Source of the DNA: Pandoraea anapnoica
GTDB lineage: Bacteria > Pseudomonadota > Gammaproteobacteria > Burkholderiales > Burkholderiaceae
Direction: 5' to 3'
Length of the DNA stretch: 64,000 nt
Assembly (NCBI RefSeq): GCF_902459765.1
Contig: NZ_CABPSP010000005.1
Span: forward strand, 1 to 64,000
The notes below the pieces were generated by a model. It did not search any database. It saw only the letters and a list, made by a program, of their open reading frames with translations, and had not been told where the DNA came from. This document shows positions 8,685-16,816 of this stretch, one piece after another; the first letter of the stretch is position 1, and each line of letters starts with the position of its first letter. The position numbers were made by a program, and so were the translations under genes.

Positions 8685-9692
8685 ATGTATACGCAAGCCA
8701 TCGATCTGGCCGGCAACAGCCCCAAGGGCGTGCAAGCCCTGAGCGAGGCCGAGCAGGCGCAGCAAGCTCGCTTCGACGCACGCGTCGCCGCCGACCAGAA
8801 GATCGAGCCGCAGGATTACATGCCTGCCGAGTATCGCAAGACGCTCGTTCGCCAGATCTCGCAGCACGCGCACTCGGAAGTCGTCGGCATGCTGCCGGAA
8901 GGCAACTGGATCTCGCGCGCACCCAGCCTCAAGCGCAAAGCCATCCTGCTCGCCAAAGTGCAGGACGAAGCCGGTCACGGTCTCTATCTCTATTCCGCCG
9001 CCGAAACGCTCGGCACCTCGCGCGACCAGATGATCGACGCCCTGCACTCCGGCAAGGCCAAGTACTCCAGCATCTTCAATTACCCAACCCTCACGTGGGC
9101 CGACGTCGGTGTGATCGGCTGGCTCGTCGACGGCGCCGCCATCATGAACCAGGTGCCGCTGTGCCGCTGCTCGTACGGTCCGTACGCGCGCGCCATGATT
9201 CGTGTTTGCAAGGAAGAGTCGTTCCATCAGCGTCAGGGCTTCGACGCCCTGCTCGCCATGATGAGCGGCACGCAATCCCAGCGCGACATGGTGCAGGAAG
9301 CGGTGAACCGCTGGTGGTGGCCGGTGCTGATGATGTTCGGCCCGAGCGACAAGGAATCCATCCATAGCACCCAGACCATGAAGTGGGGCATCAAGCGCAT
9401 CTCGAACGACGACCTGCGCCAGAAGTTCGTCGATGCCGCCATCGAACAGGCCAAGGTGCTCGGCGTGACCTTCCCCGACCCGGATCTGAAGTGGAACGAA
9501 GCCCGCAAGGCCCACGACTACGGCGAGATCGACTGGAGCGAATTCTGGCGCGTGGTCGGCGGTGACGGTCCGTGCAACAAGGAACGTGTCGGCACCCGCG
9601 TGGCCGCCCACGAAAAAGGCGCCTGGGTGCGCGATGCCGCCCTTGCCCACGCCGCGAAACAGCGCCAGCGCGCCGAAAAGCAAGCGGCATAA
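8685..9692 (+). CDS. paaA: 1,2-phenylacetyl-CoA epoxidase, catalytic subunit PaaA
   Basis: A 335-residue ferritin-like di-iron subunit of the multicomponent phenylacetyl-CoA epoxidase, which converts phenylacetyl-CoA to the ring-1,2-epoxide, the committing step of aerobic phenylacetate breakdown. Both ExxH iron-ligand motifs are present: DEAGH near residue 94 and EESFH near residue 178. An earlier glutamate tract is in [14 protein letters not shown]. The ATG at 8685 has a GGAGG site and the expected MYTQ start, so an in-frame upstream ATG (8664) is rejected. It is first in the paaABCDE operon behind a palindrome-bearing promoter. Confidence 0.97.
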   Translation: MYTQAIDLAGNSPKGVQALSEAEQAQQARFDARVAADQKIEPQDYMPAEYRKTLVRQISQHAHSEVVGMLPEGNWISRAPSLKRKAILLAKVQDEAGHGLYLYSAAETLGTSRDQMIDALHSGKAKYSSIFNYPTLTWADVGVIGWLVDGAAIMNQVPLCRCSYGPYARAMIRVCKEESFHQRQGFDALLAMMSGTQSQRDMVQEAVNRWWWPVLMMFGPSDKESIHSTQTMKWGIKRISNDDLRQKFVDAAIEQAKVLGVTFPDPDLKWNEARKAHDYGEIDWSEFWRVVGGDGPCNKERVGTRVAAHEKGAWVRDAALAHAAKQRQRAEKQAA

Positions 9693-9737
9693 GCGGTTGC
9701 AAGAGCGCGCCGCCCTCACAAGACATCAGGAACGATC

Positions 9738-10034
9738 ATGACGCAAGCAAGCAACAAGGAATGGCCCCTCTGGGAAGTGTTCGTGCGCAGCAAGATGGGC
9801 CTCGAACACAAGCACAGCGGCAGCCTGCACGCCGCCGACGCCGAGATGGCGCTGCGCATGGCGCGCGACGTCTACACGCGCCGTCAGGAAGGCGTGAGCA
9901 TCTGGGTCGTGCCGTCGGTCGCCATCACGGCCTCGGCACCGGAAGACAAGGCCGAGCTGTTCGATCCGGCCGCCGACAAGATCTACCGTCACCCGACCTT
10001 CTACCAGTTGCCGGAAGAAGTGAACCACATGTAA
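9738..10034 (+). CDS. paaB: 1,2-phenylacetyl-CoA epoxidase subunit PaaB
   Basis: A 98-residue small subunit of the phenylacetyl-CoA epoxidase, required for activity and thought to bridge the core AC subcomplexes. It shows the typical N-terminus (KEWPLWEVFVRSKMGLEHKH) and the A-x-M-A-L-R-M-A-R-D-V-Y-T-R-R core. It lies 45 bp after paaA with no terminator between them, clearly co-transcribed. Its length is the family's usual length. Confidence 0.95.
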   Translation: MTQASNKEWPLWEVFVRSKMGLEHKHSGSLHAADAEMALRMARDVYTRRQEGVSIWVVPSVAITASAPEDKAELFDPAADKIYRHPTFYQLPEEVNHM

Positions 10035-10097
10035 GCGGCCGCGCGCCGACGTGACGAAACGCACGTCAATGGCGCGCCCCAAGCGAGACCCCAGAAC

Positions 10098-10901
10098 ATG
10101 AAACCGACGCAGGAACATCTGTCCTATCTGCTGCGCCTCGCCGACAACGCGCTGATCCTCGGTCAGCGCAACGCGGAATGGTGTGGTCACGGCCCCGTGC
10201 TGGAAGAAGACATCGCGCTCACTAACCTGAGCCTCGATCTCATCGGCCAGGCACGCATGCTGTATCAGCACGCCGCCCAGCTCGAAACCGAACTTACCGG
10301 CTTCGCGAAGCAGGAGGACGACTACGCCTTCTGGCGCGACGAATTCGCCTTCCGTAACTGGACACTCGTCGAGCTGCCCCACTACGGCCCGACCGCCGGT
10401 ACCACGGCCGCCGAGCGCGATTACGCCGTCACCATCGTGCGCAACTTCCTCTACTCGGCGCTGATGGTCGAAGTGTGGCAAGCGCTCGCGCAGTCGGCCG
10501 ACGAAACGCTCGCCGCCATCGCCGCCAAGTCGGTCAAGGAAGCGCACTATCACCTGCACCACGCACGCGACTGGCTCGTTCGCTTCGGCGACGGTACGGA
10601 AGAATCGCATCGCCGCGCGCAGGCCGCGCTCGACTATCTCGTGCCGTACATGAACGAGATCTTCAAGCGCGACACGCTCGAAGACACGGTCGCCGCTGCC
10701 GGTACCGGCGTGACGATGGCCGATCTGAAGGACGCATGGCAAGCCACCGTCAACGACGCGCTCGCGGAAGCGACGCTCGCCGCGCCGGTCGGCGGTGCAT
10801 TCGAGAGCACGGGCAAGTTCGGTCATCACTCCGAGCACATGAGCTATCTGCTCGGCGAGATGCAGGGTCTGGCCCGTCAGCATCCCGGCGCCACCTGGTA
10901 A
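10098..10901 (+). CDS. paaC: 1,2-phenylacetyl-CoA epoxidase, structural subunit PaaC
   Basis: A 267-residue ferritin-like partner of PaaA. PaaC keeps the helical fold and forms the PaaAC core, but in characterised systems it is structural rather than the active site. Landmarks are LRLADNALILGQRNAEWCGHG at the N-terminus, ALTNLSLDLIGQARMLYQHA, KEAHYHLHHARDWLVRFGDG, and the C-terminal HSEHMSYLLGEMQ. It lies 63 bp after paaB in the same operon. Confidence 0.95.
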   Translation: MKPTQEHLSYLLRLADNALILGQRNAEWCGHGPVLEEDIALTNLSLDLIGQARMLYQHAAQLETELTGFAKQEDDYAFWRDEFAFRNWTLVELPHYGPTAGTTAAERDYAVTIVRNFLYSALMVEVWQALAQSADETLAAIAAKSVKEAHYHLHHARDWLVRFGDGTEESHRRAQAALDYLVPYMNEIFKRDTLEDTVAAAGTGVTMADLKDAWQATVNDALAEATLAAPVGGAFESTGKFGHHSEHMSYLLGEMQGLARQHPGATW

Positions 10902-10917
10902 ACCACACGCGCACATC

Positions 10918-11526
10918 ATGCCTACGACGAACCTGTTTGCCGACGCGATGACGAATCTGCCGCTCACGCCTCCCGTTGCGCCCGACGTGCTCACGCCGGC
11001 CTCGGAGGCGTCGCTGCCGCTCGCCTGGCAAACGCTCGAAGCCGTGCCCGATCCGGAAATTCCGGTCGTGTCGATTCGGGAGCTCGGCATTCTGCGCGAT
11101 GTGCGCGTCGTGACGAACGACGAAGGCCGCGCGGCGTTCGAGATCGTGATTACACCCACGTACTCGGGCTGCCCGGCGATGCAGCAGATCGCCGAGGACA
11201 TCGCAGCGGCCATGACGCGCGCAGGCCTCGGCCCGTGGCACGTCAAAACGGTGCTCGCCCCCGCGTGGACGACGGACTGGATCAGCCCGGAAGCCCGCGA
11301 AAAACTGCGCGGCTACGGCATTGCGCCGCCCACAGGGGCGCAAGCTGTGTCGGCCGACGCGCCGCGCAAGATCACGTTCTACGGCCGTCCGAAAGACGGC
11401 GTGCCGTGCCCGCACTGCGGCTCGACGCATACCGAAGTCGTCTCCGCCTTCGGATCGACCGCCTGCAAGGCGCATTACGTTTGCCGCACGTGCCAAGAGC
11501 CGTTCGACTACTTCAAGCCATATTGA
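10918..11526 (+). CDS. paaD: PaaD, phenylacetyl-CoA epoxidase assembly protein (MIP18/DUF59 family)
   Basis: A 202-residue MIP18/DUF59-type protein, thought to help build the metal centres of the epoxidase. The DUF59 core is in DPEIPVVSIRELGILRDVRV and TPTYSGCPAMQQIAEDI. The C-terminal tail is a zinc-ribbon-like module with four cysteines (CPHCGS ... CRTCQEP) ending YFKPY. About 30 weakly conserved residues precede the core, and an in-frame ATG in that stretch (MTNLPL) could be the true start. It lies 16 bp after paaC. Confidence 0.93.
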   Translation: MPTTNLFADAMTNLPLTPPVAPDVLTPASEASLPLAWQTLEAVPDPEIPVVSIRELGILRDVRVVTNDEGRAAFEIVITPTYSGCPAMQQIAEDIAAAMTRAGLGPWHVKTVLAPAWTTDWISPEAREKLRGYGIAPPTGAQAVSADAPRKITFYGRPKDGVPCPHCGSTHTEVVSAFGSTACKAHYVCRTCQEPFDYFKPY

Positions 11527-11582
11527 TTGGCCAGATTGACCTCGCGTTTGACCCCGCGTTTGACCCAATTGGGAAGCTGACA

Positions 11583-12671
11583 ATGACGACCCCGCAATTC
11601 CATTCGCTGACGATTCGCGAAATCCGGCCCGAGACCGCCGACGCTATCTCCATCGCCTTCACGGTGCCGGACACGCTGCGCGACGCCTATCGCTTCACGC
11701 AAGGCCAGTTCCTCACGCTCAAGACAGAGATCGACGGTGAAGAAGCCCGTCGCTCCTACTCGATTTGCGTAGGCGTTCCCGAATACGAAGCCACGGGCGA
11801 ACTGCGCGTGGGCATCAAGCGCGTGCCGGGCGGCAAGTTCTCGAACTTCGCGAACGATCAGCTCAAGCCGGGACAGCAACTCGACGTGATGACGCCTGAC
11901 GGCCGCTTCTTCACGCGTCTGTCGGCCACCAACGCCAAGCATTACGTCGGCTTCGCCGGTGGCTCGGGCATCACGCCGATGCTCGCGCTCATCAAGACCA
12001 CGCTCGCCACGGAGCCGGACAGCCAGTTCACGCTCGTCTACGGCAACCGCTCGGTGCCCGCGATCATGTTCGCCGAGTCGCTCGAAGACCTGAAGAACAC
12101 GTATCTGGGCCGTCTGCGTCTGTATCACGTGCTGTCGGACGAAGCGCAGGAAGTCGAGCTGTTCAACGGTCTGCTCAACCAGGACAAGTGCAGCGCGTTC
12201 CTGGAGACGCTGATTCCGGCAGCGAGCATCGACGAAGCTTTCATCTGCGGCCCCGGTCCGATGATGGACGCCGCCGAAGCCGCCCTCGCCGCCGCCGGTG
12301 TTGCCAAGGAAAAGATTCACGTCGAGCGCTTCGGTGTGCCGTCGCCGCAAGCGGGTGTAAAGCCGGTCGTCATCACCGACGACACGCCGATGGCCGAGCT
12401 GGTCGTCGTCATGGACGGCAAGGAGCGTCGCCTGCGTCAGCCGTATGAAGGTCAGAGCATTCTGGATACGGGCCTCGCCGCTGGCCTGTCGCTGCCGTAC
12501 GCCTGCAAGGGCGGCGTGTGCTGCACCTGCCGCGCCAAGGTGCTCGAAGGCGAGGTCGCCATGGAAAAGAACTACACGCTCGAAGACTACGAAGTCGAAC
12601 AGGGCTTCGTGCTGACGTGCCAGGCGCGTCCGCTCACGGAGCGCGTCGTGGTCAGCTACGACGAGCGTTGA
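11583..12671 (+). CDS. paaE: PaaE, phenylacetyl-CoA epoxidase reductase
   Basis: A 362-residue NADPH-dependent iron-sulphur flavoprotein that feeds electrons to the PaaA di-iron site. The order is an FAD-binding domain (RRSYSICVGVPE), an NAD(P) domain (GFAGGSGITPMLALIKT; FICGPGPMMDAAEAAL) and a C-terminal plant-type [2Fe-2S] domain with the spacing C-x4-C-x2-C (CKGGVCCTC) and a final Cys in GFVLTCQARP. The ATG at 11583 gives the family start. A longer frame back to 11235 runs through paaD in another frame and is not real. It is the last structural gene of the operon. Confidence 0.96.
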   Translation: MTTPQFHSLTIREIRPETADAISIAFTVPDTLRDAYRFTQGQFLTLKTEIDGEEARRSYSICVGVPEYEATGELRVGIKRVPGGKFSNFANDQLKPGQQLDVMTPDGRFFTRLSATNAKHYVGFAGGSGITPMLALIKTTLATEPDSQFTLVYGNRSVPAIMFAESLEDLKNTYLGRLRLYHVLSDEAQEVELFNGLLNQDKCSAFLETLIPAASIDEAFICGPGPMMDAAEAALAAAGVAKEKIHVERFGVPSPQAGVKPVVITDDTPMAELVVVMDGKERRLRQPYEGQSILDTGLAAGLSLPYACKGGVCCTCRAKVLEGEVAMEKNYTLEDYEVEQGFVLTCQARPLTERVVVSYDER

Positions 12672-12683
12672 TCGAACGCCTGT

Positions 12684-12729
12684 TTGCCGTCGCGTGCGAA
12701 CGCGACGGCAACGCGAGCGAAACTCGCGT
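12684..12729 (+). other. Two tandem hairpins after paaE
   Basis: Directly after the paaE stop are two perfect stem-loops: an 11-bp stem (12684-12694 with 12701-12711) and a 7-bp stem (12711-12717 with 12723-12729). Neither has a T-run, so neither is a classical terminator. They may block 3' exonucleases or partially terminate, separating the enzyme genes from the DUF1835 and paaR genes downstream. Confidence 0.5.
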
Positions 12730-12811
12730 GAAATCCCGCCAATGCGTCGATTATTCCGGGCATTACGGGAGCGTCAACCCGAGGTAGCGGGAATACCGTA
12801 AACTACCGGGC

Positions 12812-13600
12812 ATGAATACCATCCATGTCGTCTGTGGCGATATCGCCGCGCAGCAATTGCGTGCGGCGATGGCGCAAGCGCAACGCGCCGACCCTGTCCT
12901 GGTTCTGCGCGACGATCTGGCCATCGGCCCGTTGCGTGAGATCGACGAGAACGAACGCCAGCGTGCCGCTTTCTGGCAGCGCGTCATGCCGTCGGCCGGC
13001 CGCGACTACGCCGGCGAGCTGCGCGAGGAACTGGCGTCGCTGCAACGCCTCGTCGAAGGTGACAACGCGGTGGTGTGCTGGCACGGCGACAGCGCGTCCG
13101 ATCAGTTGACGCTGCGTCGCGTGGCCTTCATGCTGCGCGGCACGCCCGCCCGCCTGAACGAGATCGTGCTGCGAGGCAGCGACCTGACAGGCGCGGCGAA
13201 CGGGAGCGACGCGCACCGCCGCACCAGCGTCGGCATGTACGCCCCGGAGGTGCTGGCCGAACGCTTCGTTCGCATCGCCCCGATTTCGCTGCTGCGCATT
13301 GGCCGTCTGTCGCTGGAATGGCGGGCGCTCAAGCAAGTGAATACGCAGGTCCGTCGCTGGGTGCACAACACGTTCGAAGGCGCGACGTTCGCCGAGATCG
13401 ACGATCAGATTCTGACCCGCGCCCCGGTTGCCTGGACACCGATGGCGGCATTTCTCGGCGAAATGATGCCGCGCGTCGAAGGTTTTTTCGCCACCGACAG
13501 TTTTCTTTTGTGGCGCTGCCGCGAGCTCGGTGCGGCAGGCCGACTCGCGTTACGCGGTGACACTACGGCCGCCGCCGCGTGCGATTTACGACTGGAGTAA
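12812..13600 (+). CDS. DUF1835 domain protein
   Basis: A 262-residue protein of unknown function with the DUF1835 N-terminal pattern (IHVVCGDIAAQQLRAAM ... LVLRDDLAIGPL) and a C-terminal region compatible with the partner domain DUF3658 (WRALKQVNTQVRRWV ... FLLWRCRELGAAGRLALRG). No catalytic residues can be named. It sits between paaE and paaR and ends 9 bp before paaR, so the two are probably co-transcribed. That position hints at a link to phenylacetate metabolism or its control, but this is only context. Confidence 0.75.
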   Translation: MNTIHVVCGDIAAQQLRAAMAQAQRADPVLVLRDDLAIGPLREIDENERQRAAFWQRVMPSAGRDYAGELREELASLQRLVEGDNAVVCWHGDSASDQLTLRRVAFMLRGTPARLNEIVLRGSDLTGAANGSDAHRRTSVGMYAPEVLAERFVRIAPISLLRIGRLSLEWRALKQVNTQVRRWVHNTFEGATFAEIDDQILTRAPVAWTPMAAFLGEMMPRVEGFFATDSFLLWRCRELGAAGRLALRGDTTAAAACDLRLE

Positions 13601-13609
13601 CCCCCGTTT

Positions 13610-14266
13610 ATGGCACGTACCAAAGCGCCCGATCACGAATCGCAGCGCGAACAGATTCTCGACGTCGCCGCCGACGCCTTTGCCCGCGCGAGCTATCCGA
13701 GCACGTCGATGTCCGAACTGGCCGCCGCCTGCGGCACCTCCAAGGCCCGGCTGTATCACTACTACGCCAGCAAGGACGCCATCCTCTTCGATCTGCTTGA
13801 GCGCTACACCAAGCGCCTGATGCTGATCGTCACCGAGGTCGAGGCGCTCGGCCAGCGTCGCGGCCTGTCGGAGCGCGACACCTTCCACGAACTGATCCGT
13901 GCGTTCCTCGACGAATACGAGACGTCGCAGACGCGTCACATCGCCCTGCTCAACGACGTCAAGTTCCTGAACGACGAGCAACGCGAGATCGTGCTCAACC
14001 GCCAGCGCGACGTGGTCGCCGCATTTGCACGCCAACTCACGCGCGCCTTCCCCGACCGGGTCGCAAAGCACAATCAGACGGCGCTGACGATGATGCTGTT
14101 CGGCATGATCAACTGGACCTTCACGTGGCTCAAACCGGGCGGCCGCATGCGTTATCGCGACTTCGCCAACGAAGTCATTGCGGTGCTCGAACATGGCCTC
14201 GCAGCCCCGTTGCCCGACGGCATCGAAGCCGCCATTCCGGCCCCGGCGATGCCCTCGAAGCCATAA
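13610..14266 (+). CDS. paaR: TetR-family repressor PaaR
   Basis: A 218-residue TetR/AcrR repressor. The N-terminal helix-turn-helix is clear (ILDVAADAFARASYPSTSMS then AAACGTSKARLYHYYASKDA). The C-terminal ligand domain resembles TetR regulators sitting beside paa genes in Burkholderia. The perfect palindrome in the paaA promoter is the obvious operator. Phenylacetyl-CoA as the ligand is inference from related systems. Confidence 0.85.
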   Translation: MARTKAPDHESQREQILDVAADAFARASYPSTSMSELAAACGTSKARLYHYYASKDAILFDLLERYTKRLMLIVTEVEALGQRRGLSERDTFHELIRAFLDEYETSQTRHIALLNDVKFLNDEQREIVLNRQRDVVAAFARQLTRAFPDRVAKHNQTALTMMLFGMINWTFTWLKPGGRMRYRDFANEVIAVLEHGLAAPLPDGIEAAIPAPAMPSKP

Positions 14267-14288
14267 TCGGAGTTAGTGCTCACTTATT

Positions 14289-14314
14289 AAAAGGGCGAAT
14301 TATCGCCCTTTTTT
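14289..14314 (+). terminator. Intrinsic terminator after paaR
   Basis: A stem formed by AAAGGGCGA and TCGCCCTTT with a short AT loop runs into a continuous T-run on the plus strand, about 25 bp after the paaR stop. It closes the paa cluster. Confidence 0.85.
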
Positions 14315-14420
14315 GTTGCCGCGCAGCAACTCTTATAGAAGAGTCATCGGATGAGAAATCCAGAAAAGACGCCATTCTTCAGAGACTTAGACACTTCCCT
14401 CCACGGTCGCGACTTAATTT

Positions 14421-14453
14421 CCTAGGGTTTTTACCTAGCCCTTCGGGTATAAT
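14421..14453 (+). promoter_or_regulatory. Promoter of the GNAT gene with CCTAG direct repeats
   Basis: A perfect TATAAT (14448-14453) lies about 55 bp before the acetyltransferase start. No good -35 hexamer stands at the usual distance. Instead two CCTAG boxes (14421-14425 and 14434-14438) are spaced 13 bp apart where an activator could bind. The -10 is seen directly; activator dependence is inference. Confidence 0.4.
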
Positions 14454-14508
14454 TCTTTTGCGTCGCACAATCAGGTGGACGCACTAAAGATTACCCAAGG
14501 ATTACGCC

Positions 14509-15165
14509 ATGACTGCCCCGAACCACACGCCCGACGTCGCACGCGCGACGGTTGCCGCCAACGAGCGGTCGAGCGTGTTGATTCGCGAGCTGACGTCCGG
14601 CGACATCCATCGACTCCAGCGCCACTTCCTGGCGCTCGGCGAAGAAGACCGCCTGCTGCGCTTCGGTCAGGCCGTCTCCGACGACATCATCACGCGCTAC
14701 GTCGCCAGTCTCGATTTCTCCCGTGACAGCGTCTTTGGCGTCTATGACGACAATCTCGCGCTCGTCGCCGTGGCTCACGTCGCTCAACTGCCGGAAGGCA
14801 AGAACGGCCGTGTCGCGGAGTTCGGTGTCTCGGTGCTCGAATCGGCCCGTGGCCTGGGCATCGGCTCGCGCCTGTTCGAGCGTGCTGCGATCCATTGCCG
14901 CAACAAGCGCGTCGACACACTGTATATGCACTGCCTCTCGCGCAACGCCCGCATGATGCGCATTGCGAAGAAGGCTGGCATGGAGATCAACTTTGCCTAC
15001 GGCGAGGCAGACGGCTACCTGAGCCTGCCCCCGGCCGACACGCAGTCGATGCTCTCGGAAATGATGCAGGACCAGATCGCCGCGTTCGATTACGCGCTCA
15101 AGCGTCAGTTGCGCAACGCGCGTCGTCTGGTCGGTGCGCTGCTGCCGAATCAGCGCGCGGCCTGA
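14509..15165 (+). CDS. GNAT-family N-acetyltransferase
   Basis: A 218-residue GCN5-related acetyltransferase. The acetyl-CoA binding motif is visible as VLESARGLGIGSRLFERA (R-G-x-G-I-G variant) around residues 105-122, followed by the usual LYMHCLSRNARMMRIAKKAG strand-helix. The N-terminal part (LTSGDIHRLQRHFLALGEED) matches GNAT proteins annotated in Burkholderiales, whose substrate is unknown. The C-terminal 45 residues are helical and outside the core fold. It stands alone between a terminator and a bidirectional terminator. Confidence 0.85.
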   Translation: MTAPNHTPDVARATVAANERSSVLIRELTSGDIHRLQRHFLALGEEDRLLRFGQAVSDDIITRYVASLDFSRDSVFGVYDDNLALVAVAHVAQLPEGKNGRVAEFGVSVLESARGLGIGSRLFERAAIHCRNKRVDTLYMHCLSRNARMMRIAKKAGMEINFAYGEADGYLSLPPADTQSMLSEMMQDQIAAFDYALKRQLRNARRLVGALLPNQRAA

Positions 15166-15194
15166 ACCCCGGTCTAACACTTCGGCGTCGCCCA

Positions 15195-15224
15195 TGAAAA
15201 AACCCGGCCTCGGCCGGGTTTTTT
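15195..15224. terminator. Bidirectional terminator between the GNAT and Lrp genes
   Basis: A symmetric stem (AACCCGGCC with GGCCGGGTT) is flanked by A6 on the left and T6 on the right, so it can end both the rightward acetyltransferase transcript and the leftward Lrp transcript. Confidence 0.9.
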
Positions 15225-15246
15225 GCTTTCGCTCGTCGAGCGCGAC

Positions 15247-15735
15247 TCAGGGCAACGGCAGCGCCGTCGTTTCCTTCAACTGATCGAGCACGAAGCTGGT
15301 TTTGACGTCCACCACGCTCGGGTGGACGAGCAGTTGCGTCTGCATGAAGCGCGAGAAATGCGTCATATCGCGCACATGCACGCGCAGTAGATAATCCATG
15401 TCGCCCGCCATCGCGTAGCAGCCGACGACTTCGGACCACGAATCGACAACGCTACGGAAATGTTCGATCACCGAACCGCCCTCCCCGTCGCCCGGGTGAC
15501 GCTTGTCGAGTCGCACATTCACATAGGCCAGCAGTCCGAGTCCAAGCCGTGTAGGCTCCAACAAGGCGACATAGCCGCGAATCACACCAGCCTCTTCAAG
15601 GCGACGAATGCGACGCAGGCACGGACTCGGCGAGAGCCGCACCTGTTCGGCGATTTCGAGATTGGAAAGACGCCCGTTGCTTTGCAGCAATGCGAGAATC
15701 CGCCGGTCGATCTTGTCCAGCTCCAGCTTTGACAT
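15247..15735 (-). CDS. Lrp/AsnC-family transcriptional regulator
   Basis: A 162-residue feast/famine regulator. The N-terminal helix-turn-helix spans about residues 8-55 (IDRRILALLQSNGRLSNLEI ... SPSPCLRRIRRLEEAGVI). The RAM ligand domain follows (GCYAMAGDMDYLLRVHVRDM is the diagnostic strand). A perfect 27-bp palindrome sits 22 bp before the ATG, strongly suggesting autoregulation. The next large plus-strand gene encodes indolepyruvate ferredoxin oxidoreductase, an amino-acid catabolic enzyme of a kind Lrp-type regulators often control, so it is a plausible target. Confidence 0.92.
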   Translation of the reverse strand: MSKLELDKIDRRILALLQSNGRLSNLEIAEQVRLSPSPCLRRIRRLEEAGVIRGYVALLEPTRLGLGLLAYVNVRLDKRHPGDGEGGSVIEHFRSVVDSWSEVVGCYAMAGDMDYLLRVHVRDMTHFSRFMQTQLLVHPSVVDVKTSFVLDQLKETTALPLP

Positions 15736-15756
15736 ACCCCCTCCCTGTTTTTGCTA

Positions 15757-15783
15757 TTTATGCGCAATATTATTGCGCATAAA
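15757..15783. promoter_or_regulatory. Perfect 27-bp palindrome, probable Lrp operator
   Basis: The 13-bp arms (15757-15769, TTTATGCGCAATA, and 15771-15783) are exact reverse complements around one T. The AT-rich centre and GC-flanked ends resemble Lrp/AsnC operators. Its position directly upstream of the Lrp-family gene supports autoregulation. Confidence 0.8.
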
Positions 15784-15977
15784 CCCACTTATCAGGAAGT
15801 TGGTATCAAAAATAGCCGATTACGGGAGATTACAGCGGATGAGAATCAAGAAAGAGTGCAAGAAAAAGGCGCCCGCCGCTTCCGGCTGCGCCCTGTGTCC
15901 GTCAATGACTGAGAGTTTTGAATGGATCGCCGACGTAGCCGCTCGGCGGTCGATTCGGGTGGATCGGGCCGAAGGGA

Positions 15978-16187
15978 TTATCGGCGCTGAAATTCTCGCG
16001 GGTCGATCGTGCGCTGGTCGAGCGGGCCTTCGTAACGCTGCGGCGTTTGGGTGGTGCGCTGCTGCGTAATGGGGGTAGGTTCGGCCGTCTTGTCGCGCGC
16101 CAATTCGTCGGCGCGGGCGACGCTCACTTCCAGGGTCAGGAACGAAGCGGAAACCAGCAGGAATTTGGCGATGTTTCGTTGATTCAC
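15978..16187 (-). CDS. Small exported protein of unknown function
   Basis: A 69-residue protein beginning at a GTG with a good AAGGAG site five bases upstream. The first 26 residues form a classical signal peptide (MNQRNIAKFLLVSASFLTL, cleavage after VARA). The mature part of about 43 residues is polar, rich in Thr, Gln and Arg, with no cysteine and no known motif. I do not recognise a family. The signal peptide plus ribosome site argue for a real gene despite its size. It stands alone between the Lrp gene and a long intergenic region. Confidence 0.6.
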   Translation of the reverse strand: MNQRNIAKFLLVSASFLTLEVSVARADELARDKTAEPTPITQQRTTQTPQRYEGPLDQRTIDPREFQRR

Positions 16188-16816
16188 AGTGACTCCTTCT
16201 TACGTGTCGCTTTATTGTTGCTGCGTGCTTTCACAGCACGCTATGAATGTGCCCGAGGTGACGATAACGGTTTTGTCACGCACCGGGTAACGCATTAGTG
16301 AGCATTCTGCCCGCTACGTTCCCGTTCGCCCCGCACCGTTACACGTTGTTACCCCCGTGTCAGAAGGCACCGACAAGCGTACGGTTGCCGACATAATCGC
16401 GACACAATGCCGCCATTTTGGGGACGATTCCTAAAGCAAGGAAGCGGCTCAATGCCGCACCTGTCGGTTATATGGGGGGTGTCCGGCCGGAAGACCAGAC
16501 AGGGTTTACGCCAGACGTCTTACGTTTACGTAAACGTCATAATCCTCGTTATACTGCCGTCGATCGGCAACCCATGGAACGTCACCGCCACCGTCATCCG
16601 TCGTCAGGCAATGGCATGACACCGGTGCTACCATGAGTCCGACTGGCATCAGCATCACGAAAAAAGGCCCCGCCCGACGAGTGACATCACGAATGTGAGC
16701 CCTCGGAAGCGCAAAATCAAAAGGCCGGCATTCACGCTGCCGTCCTGCTTCACGAGAGCGGGAGGGGCAGGAAGTTTTGGCGATCCCAAAATCAGTGAGA
16801 GTGAGGAGCACACCCC
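16188..16816. other. Long intergenic region before the indolepyruvate oxidoreductase gene
   Basis: About 630 bp with no credible gene. Two overlapping plus frames and one minus frame have no ribosome site or family look. The notable items are the 16-bp palindrome at 16522-16537 followed by a TATACT box at 16550-16555, which would start a transcript with a leader of about 250 nt before the oxidoreductase start. A GAG-rich ribosome site (GAGAGTGAGGAG) stands near the start codon. Confidence 0.5.
16522..16537 (+). promoter_or_regulatory. ACGTTTACGTAAACGT palindrome, LiuR-like operator
   Basis: A perfect 16-bp palindrome with core TTTACGTAAA. It resembles the TTTACGT...ACGTAAA operators I recall for MerR-type LiuR regulators of branched-chain amino-acid and fatty-acid catabolism in proteobacteria. 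A TATACT -10-like box starts at 16550, 19 bp after a TTTACG -35-like hexamer at 16525-16530. A 19-bp spacer is the hallmark of MerR-controlled promoters. The assignment to LiuR is inference. Confidence 0.5.

Noticed and set aside
16407-16811. Overlapping small frames in the intergenic region before the indolepyruvate oxidoreductase
   Set aside because: No ribosome sites, no recognisable domains, and the frames conflict with the palindrome/promoter region.
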